DNA of 64,000 nucleotides from positions 1,736,001-1,800,000 of the forward strand of contig NZ_CP083692.1 of the NCBI RefSeq assembly GCF_020096995.1, given 5' to 3'. A model generated the notes under the pieces. The model was not told the origin of the DNA and did no database searches. It saw only the letters and a program-made list of their open reading frames with translations. The DNA is from Leucobacter sp. Psy1. Lineage in GTDB: Bacteria; Actinomycetota; Actinomycetes; Actinomycetales; Microbacteriaceae. Shown here piece after piece: positions 61,022 through 64,000 of this stretch; positions within the stretch are counted from its first letter, which is position 1; every line of letters starts with the position of its first letter. The translations under genes were made by a program, and so were the position numbers.

Positions 61022-61024
61022 AAT
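61019..61024 (+). promoter_or_regulatory. Candidate leaderless -10 (TAGAAT) for tetR, built on a stop codon
   Basis: The TAG at 61019-61021 ends the MFS gene and begins TAGAAT; the GTG start of tetR follows after 6 nt. Confidence 0.45.
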
Positions 61025-61030
61025 CGAGGA

Positions 61031-61627
61031 GTGAATACTCGCGCGAGCAGCGACGGCCCGGTCGGCCGCGGACGCCCGCGCGTCTCCAGCAAAGAGGTCC
61101 TGGAGGAGGCGGCGTGCGAGCTCTTCCTCGAGCAGGGGTACGATGGCACGACGGTCGCGGAGATCGCGCGGCGCGCCGGAGTCAGCCGGGGCACGTTCTT
61201 CAACTACTTCCCCGCGAAATCGGACGTCTTCTGGGGCGATCTCGACGACGCCATAGCGTCGCTCCCCACCGCTCTCCGGGCGTCGGACCCGTCGTCCGAC
61301 GCACGGGCCGCAGTCCGCAGCGGACTCGTACGCCTGGCCGAGGATTTCGGTCCTGACCGGGTGCCCTGGATCCTCACGCAGTTCGAGGCGATGGGCAGTC
61401 CGGCCGAGGTCGGCCTGTCGGCGCTCACCCGGATGCACACCGCGGCCGAGACGCTGTCGCAGTTCGTGGCGGAGCGATCGGGAACCACGGCCCGCGACCT
61501 CGCCCCGCGGGCGATCGCCTACGCAGCGCTCGGTGAGACGGTCGCTGCAGCCCAGGCCTGGGCAGAACGCGGGCCGGGGCGAGGCCGCCTGAGCGAGCAT
61601 GTGCTGCGCGCTCAGACGGCGGACTGA
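61031..61627 (+). CDS. TetR-family transcriptional regulator
   Basis: A 198-residue repressor with a clear HTH near residues 20-65 (V-A-E-I-A-R-R-A-G-V-S-R-G-T-F-F-N-Y-F-P-A-K). The C-terminal domain carries a W-I-L-T-Q-F region seen in MftR/actinobacterial TetR proteins. It lies 9 bp after the MFS gene and probably regulates it. GTG 61031 may be leaderless, or may use the GAGGA directly before it. Confidence 0.88.
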   Translation: MNTRASSDGPVGRGRPRVSSKEVLEEAACELFLEQGYDGTTVAEIARRAGVSRGTFFNYFPAKSDVFWGDLDDAIASLPTALRASDPSSDARAAVRSGLVRLAEDFGPDRVPWILTQFEAMGSPAEVGLSALTRMHTAAETLSQFVAERSGTTARDLAPRAIAYAALGETVAAAQAWAERGPGRGRLSEHVLRAQTAD

Positions 61628-61671
61628 CCCCCGCGGCGACACCCTTCTCGCGTTGCGGCGATGACGCTGGC

Positions 61672-61693
61672 GGCGTCCGCGCCTGTGGACGCC
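61672..61693 (+). terminator. Weak hairpin after the MFS-tetR unit
   Basis: A 7-bp stem (61672-61678 with 61687-61693) around an 8-nt loop, 45 nt after the tetR stop. No T run. Confidence 0.35.
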
Positions 61694-61713
61694 ACTGCCG
61701 CGGCGGTTTCGCG

Positions 61714-61719
61714 TAGACT
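61714..61719 (+). promoter_or_regulatory. Candidate -10 (TAGACT) for valS
   Basis: TAGACTGG lies 117 nt before the valS ATG, giving a GC-rich leader of about 110 nt with several short possible stems but no T-box signature that I can confirm. Confidence 0.45.
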
Positions 61720-61836
61720 GGGGTGGTTGACCATTCCGGCACCGGAGCGCCGATCGCGGACCCGCGAACCGGCCGATCCGCGAGACGGTGCCTCCCCATC
61801 GAACCCCGAGTTCACGTCACACTACGGAGCAGCCGC

Positions 61837-64000
61837 ATGAGCGAAATCCCCGACAAGCCCCACCTGGAAGGCCTCGAGTCGAAGTGGGGTGCGGTCTGGG
61901 AGCGTGAGGGCGTCTACGCCTTCGCGCGCGACGGGGCCGAGCGCGGCGACGTGTACAGCATCGACACGCCCCCGCCGACGGCGTCGGGGTCGCTGCACGT
62001 GGGGCACGTGTTCTCGTACACCCACACCGACACCGTCGCCCGCTTCCAACGTATGCGCGGCAAGCGGGTCTTCTACCCCATGGGGTGGGACGACAACGGC
62101 CTGCCGACGGAGCGCCGGGTGCAGAACTACTACGGGGTGCGCTGCGATCCTTCGCTCCCCTACGTCGAGGATTTCGTGCCCCCGCATGACGGAGGAGATG
62201 GGAAGAGCGTCAAGGCGGCCGACCAGCAGCCCATCTCGCGACGCAACTTCATCGAGCTGTGTGAGCGGTTGACCGTCGAGGACGAGCGCCAGTTCGAAGA
62301 TCTGTGGCGCACTCTCGGTCTGTCCGTCGACTGGGCGCAGACCTATCGCACGATCGGCCCAGAGTCGCTGCGCGCGTCGCAGCTCGCGTTCGTCCGCAAT
62401 GTCGAGCGCGGCGAGGCGTATCAGGCGCAGGCCCCCACGCTCTGGGACGTCACGTTCCGCACCGCCGTCGCCCAGGCCGAACTCGAGGACCGCGAGCAGC
62501 CGGGCGCATATCACCAGCTCGCGTTCCACCGCACCGAATCGAGCGCGGCGGTCGGCGAGGGCGACATCCTCATCGATACCACGCGCCCTGAGCTGCTCGC
62601 GGCGTGCGTGGCGCTCGTGGCGCATCCGGATGACGAGCGCTACCAGCAGCTCTTCGGCACCACCGTGCGCACCCCCGTCTTCGACGTCGAGGTTCCGGTG
62701 CTGGCCCACCACCTCGCCCAGCAGGACAAGGGCACCGGCATCGCCATGATCTGCACCTTCGGCGACGTCAACGACGTCGTCTGGTGGCGTGAACTGCAGC
62801 TGCCGAGCCGCTCGATCCTGGGCTTCGACGGCCGCGTCGTCTCCGAAGCGCCCGAGGCGATCACGAGCGAAGCCGGCCGTGAGGCGTACGCTCAGCTCGC
62901 CGGGAAGACGGTGTTCAGCGCCAAGAAGGCCATGGTCGAACTGCTGCAGGCCTCGGGTGAACTCATCGGCGATATCCGTCCGATCACCCATCCCGTGAAG
63001 TTCTTCGAGAAAGGCGACAAGCCGCTCGAGATCGTATCGACGCGCCAGTGGTACATCGCGAACGGCGCGCGCGATGAGGATCGCCGGGCCCGGCTGCTCG
63101 CGCACGGTCGCGAACTCCAGTGGCACCCCGACTTCATGCGCGTGCGCTACGAGAACTGGGTGGAGGGACTGACGGGCGACTGGCTGGTGTCGCGGCAGAG
63201 GTTCTTCGGTGTGCCGATCCCCGTCTGGTACCCCCTCGACGCCGAGGGCAACCCGGTGTTCGACTCCCCCATCCTGCCGCGCGAAGAGCAGCTCCCCGTC
63301 GATCCGTCGACCGATGCGCCCGAGGGCTACTCCCCCGAGCAGCGCGGAGTCCCCGGCGGCTTCCAGGGCGAGGTCGACGTGATGGACACCTGGGCGACCT
63401 CGTCGCTCACGCCGCAGCTCGCCGGAGGGTGGGAGCGGGATCCTGAGCTCTTCGAGCTCGTCTACCCGTACGACCTCCGCCCCCAGGGTCAGGACATCAT
63501 CAGGACCTGGCTGTTCTCGACGCTCCTGCGCTCCGAGCTGGAGGAGGGTCAGCTTCCCTGGCGTCACGCCGGCATCTCGGGGTGGATCCTCGATCCCGAC
63601 CGCAAGAAGATGTCGAAGTCGAAGGGCAACGTCGTCACGCCGGCCGGCATGCTCGCGCAGCACGGCTCCGACGCCGTCCGCTACTGGGCAGCATCGGCCA
63701 AGCTCGGCACCGATGCGGCGTTCGACCCGCAAAACCCCACGCAGATCAAGATCGGCCGCCGTCTGGCGATCAAGCTCTTGAACGCCGCGAAGTTCACGCT
63801 GAACTTCGACGCCACGGGAACGGGCACGGTGACGGAGCCGCTGGACCGCTCGATGCTCACGCGCCTCGCCCGCGTGGTGTCCGAAGCCACGCGCGCCCTC
63901 GAATCGTACGACCATGCCCGCGCGCTCGAGCTGACCGAGTCATTCTTCTGGACCTTCTGCGACGACTACCTGGAGCTCGTCAAGGAGCGCGCGCACGGCG
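61837..64000 (+). CDS. valS: Valyl-tRNA synthetase, N-terminal part (runs off the window)
   Basis: 721 complete codons are visible with no stop before the right edge. The class I signature reads H-V-G-H near residue 49 and K-M-S-K-S near 590. The editing (CP1) domain lies between, with D-T-T-R-P-E and the W-R-E and S-R-Q-x-F-F-G-V-P-I-P patterns. The protein charges tRNA-Val and hydrolyses mischarged Thr. ATG 61837 has GGAG (61826-61829) upstream. The missing part should hold the anticodon-binding domain and the C-terminal coiled coil. Confidence 0.96.
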   Translation, partial: MSEIPDKPHLEGLESKWGAVWEREGVYAFARDGAERGDVYSIDTPPPTASGSLHVGHVFSYTHTDTVARFQRMRGKRVFYPMGWDDNGLPTERRVQNYYGVRCDPSLPYVEDFVPPHDGGDGKSVKAADQQPISRRNFIELCERLTVEDERQFEDLWRTLGLSVDWAQTYRTIGPESLRASQLAFVRNVERGEAYQAQAPTLWDVTFRTAVAQAELEDREQPGAYHQLAFHRTESSAAVGEGDILIDTTRPELLAACVALVAHPDDERYQQLFGTTVRTPVFDVEVPVLAHHLAQQDKGTGIAMICTFGDVNDVVWWRELQLPSRSILGFDGRVVSEAPEAITSEAGREAYAQLAGKTVFSAKKAMVELLQASGELIGDIRPITHPVKFFEKGDKPLEIVSTRQWYIANGARDEDRRARLLAHGRELQWHPDFMRVRYENWVEGLTGDWLVSRQRFFGVPIPVWYPLDAEGNPVFDSPILPREEQLPVDPSTDAPEGYSPEQRGVPGGFQGEVDVMDTWATSSLTPQLAGGWERDPELFELVYPYDLRPQGQDIIRTWLFSTLLRSELEEGQLPWRHAGISGWILDPDRKKMSKSKGNVVTPAGMLAQHGSDAVRYWAASAKLGTDAAFDPQNPTQIKIGRRLAIKLLNAAKFTLNFDATGTGTVTEPLDRSMLTRLARVVSEATRALESYDHARALELTESFFWTFCDDYLELVKERAHG

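Noticed and set aside
61720-61836. T-box riboswitch before valS
   Set aside because: The leader has GACGGTGCC but not the conserved T-box sequence or a clear specifier/antiterminator pair.
61822-63915. A 697-codon open frame opposite valS
   Set aside because: Antisense to valS, whose own frame is unmistakable although it has no stop in the window.

Overview
The window is high-GC DNA from an actinobacterium, most likely a member of Microbacteriaceae (a Leucobacter- or Microbacterium-like organism; the genus is inferred, not proven). Evidence for this is mycothiol synthesis (mshC), RbpA, PafB/PafC, a HelY-type helicase beside tatC, a resuscitation-promoting factor, and the actinobacterial cytochrome bc1-aa3 branch (ctaE-qcrCAB and ctaC-ctaD-ctaF with the actinobacterial subunit IV). 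Almost everything is chromosomal housekeeping. I see no rRNA or tRNA gene, insertion sequence, integrase, prophage, CRISPR array or replication origin.

Layout. 1-7.7 kb: end of an Fe-S assembly factor, an ABC-F ATPase behind a 20-bp inverted repeat, a minus-strand group (DUF3099, small Cys protein, SURF1, one-domain ion channel), fabG, serB, an ABC ATPase, rpmE2 and a DEDD exonuclease. 7.7-16.4 kb: alpha/beta hydrolase and TrmH-type methylase, an Rpf-LysM protein behind a structured leader, a PAP2 phosphatase, terC behind a manganese-type (yybP-ykoY) riboswitch, pspA divergent from a coiled-coil/Gly-rich protein, and a DUF418 membrane protein. 16.4-21.1 kb: trpF, a TetR-EamA pair with a visible operator, an M23 peptidase and trpD. 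21.1-31.4 kb: the respiratory block in two facing units (ctaE-qcrCAB; erpA, ctaC-ctaD-ctaF-GNAT-tetR) with a decayed membrane-protein gene between them. 31.4-42.3 kb: pyrD, nrdR, hisD, a methyltransferase, and gltBD with GlnR-like operator boxes. 42.3-53.3 kb: an SDR, rbpA, lnt, helY, tatC, pafC, pafB, an FKBP lipoprotein and a single-frame HAD phosphatase-TrmI fusion. 53.3-64 kb: PAC2 protein, mshC, uppP, M20 peptidase, DNA glycosylase, YihY/BrkB protein, an MFS-TetR pair, and the start of valS, which runs off the end.

The most striking non-gene signal is a recurrent promoter element, TAG(A/G)CTGG or a close variant, before about 15 genes. At more than a dozen starts a -10-like hexamer lies exactly 6 or 7 nt before the start codon, as expected for leaderless mRNAs. 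In three places the TAG stop codon of one gene forms the first three bases of the -10 of the next. Other points worth checking are an apparent AUC start codon for qcrC, the HAD-TrmI fusion, the structured rpf leader with a possible pseudoknot, the GlnR-like boxes plus a promoter-overlapping dyad before gltB, a terminator buried in the end of the exonuclease gene, and a membrane-protein pseudogene with two in-frame TAG codons. I did not find a new defence, mobile or biosynthetic system.
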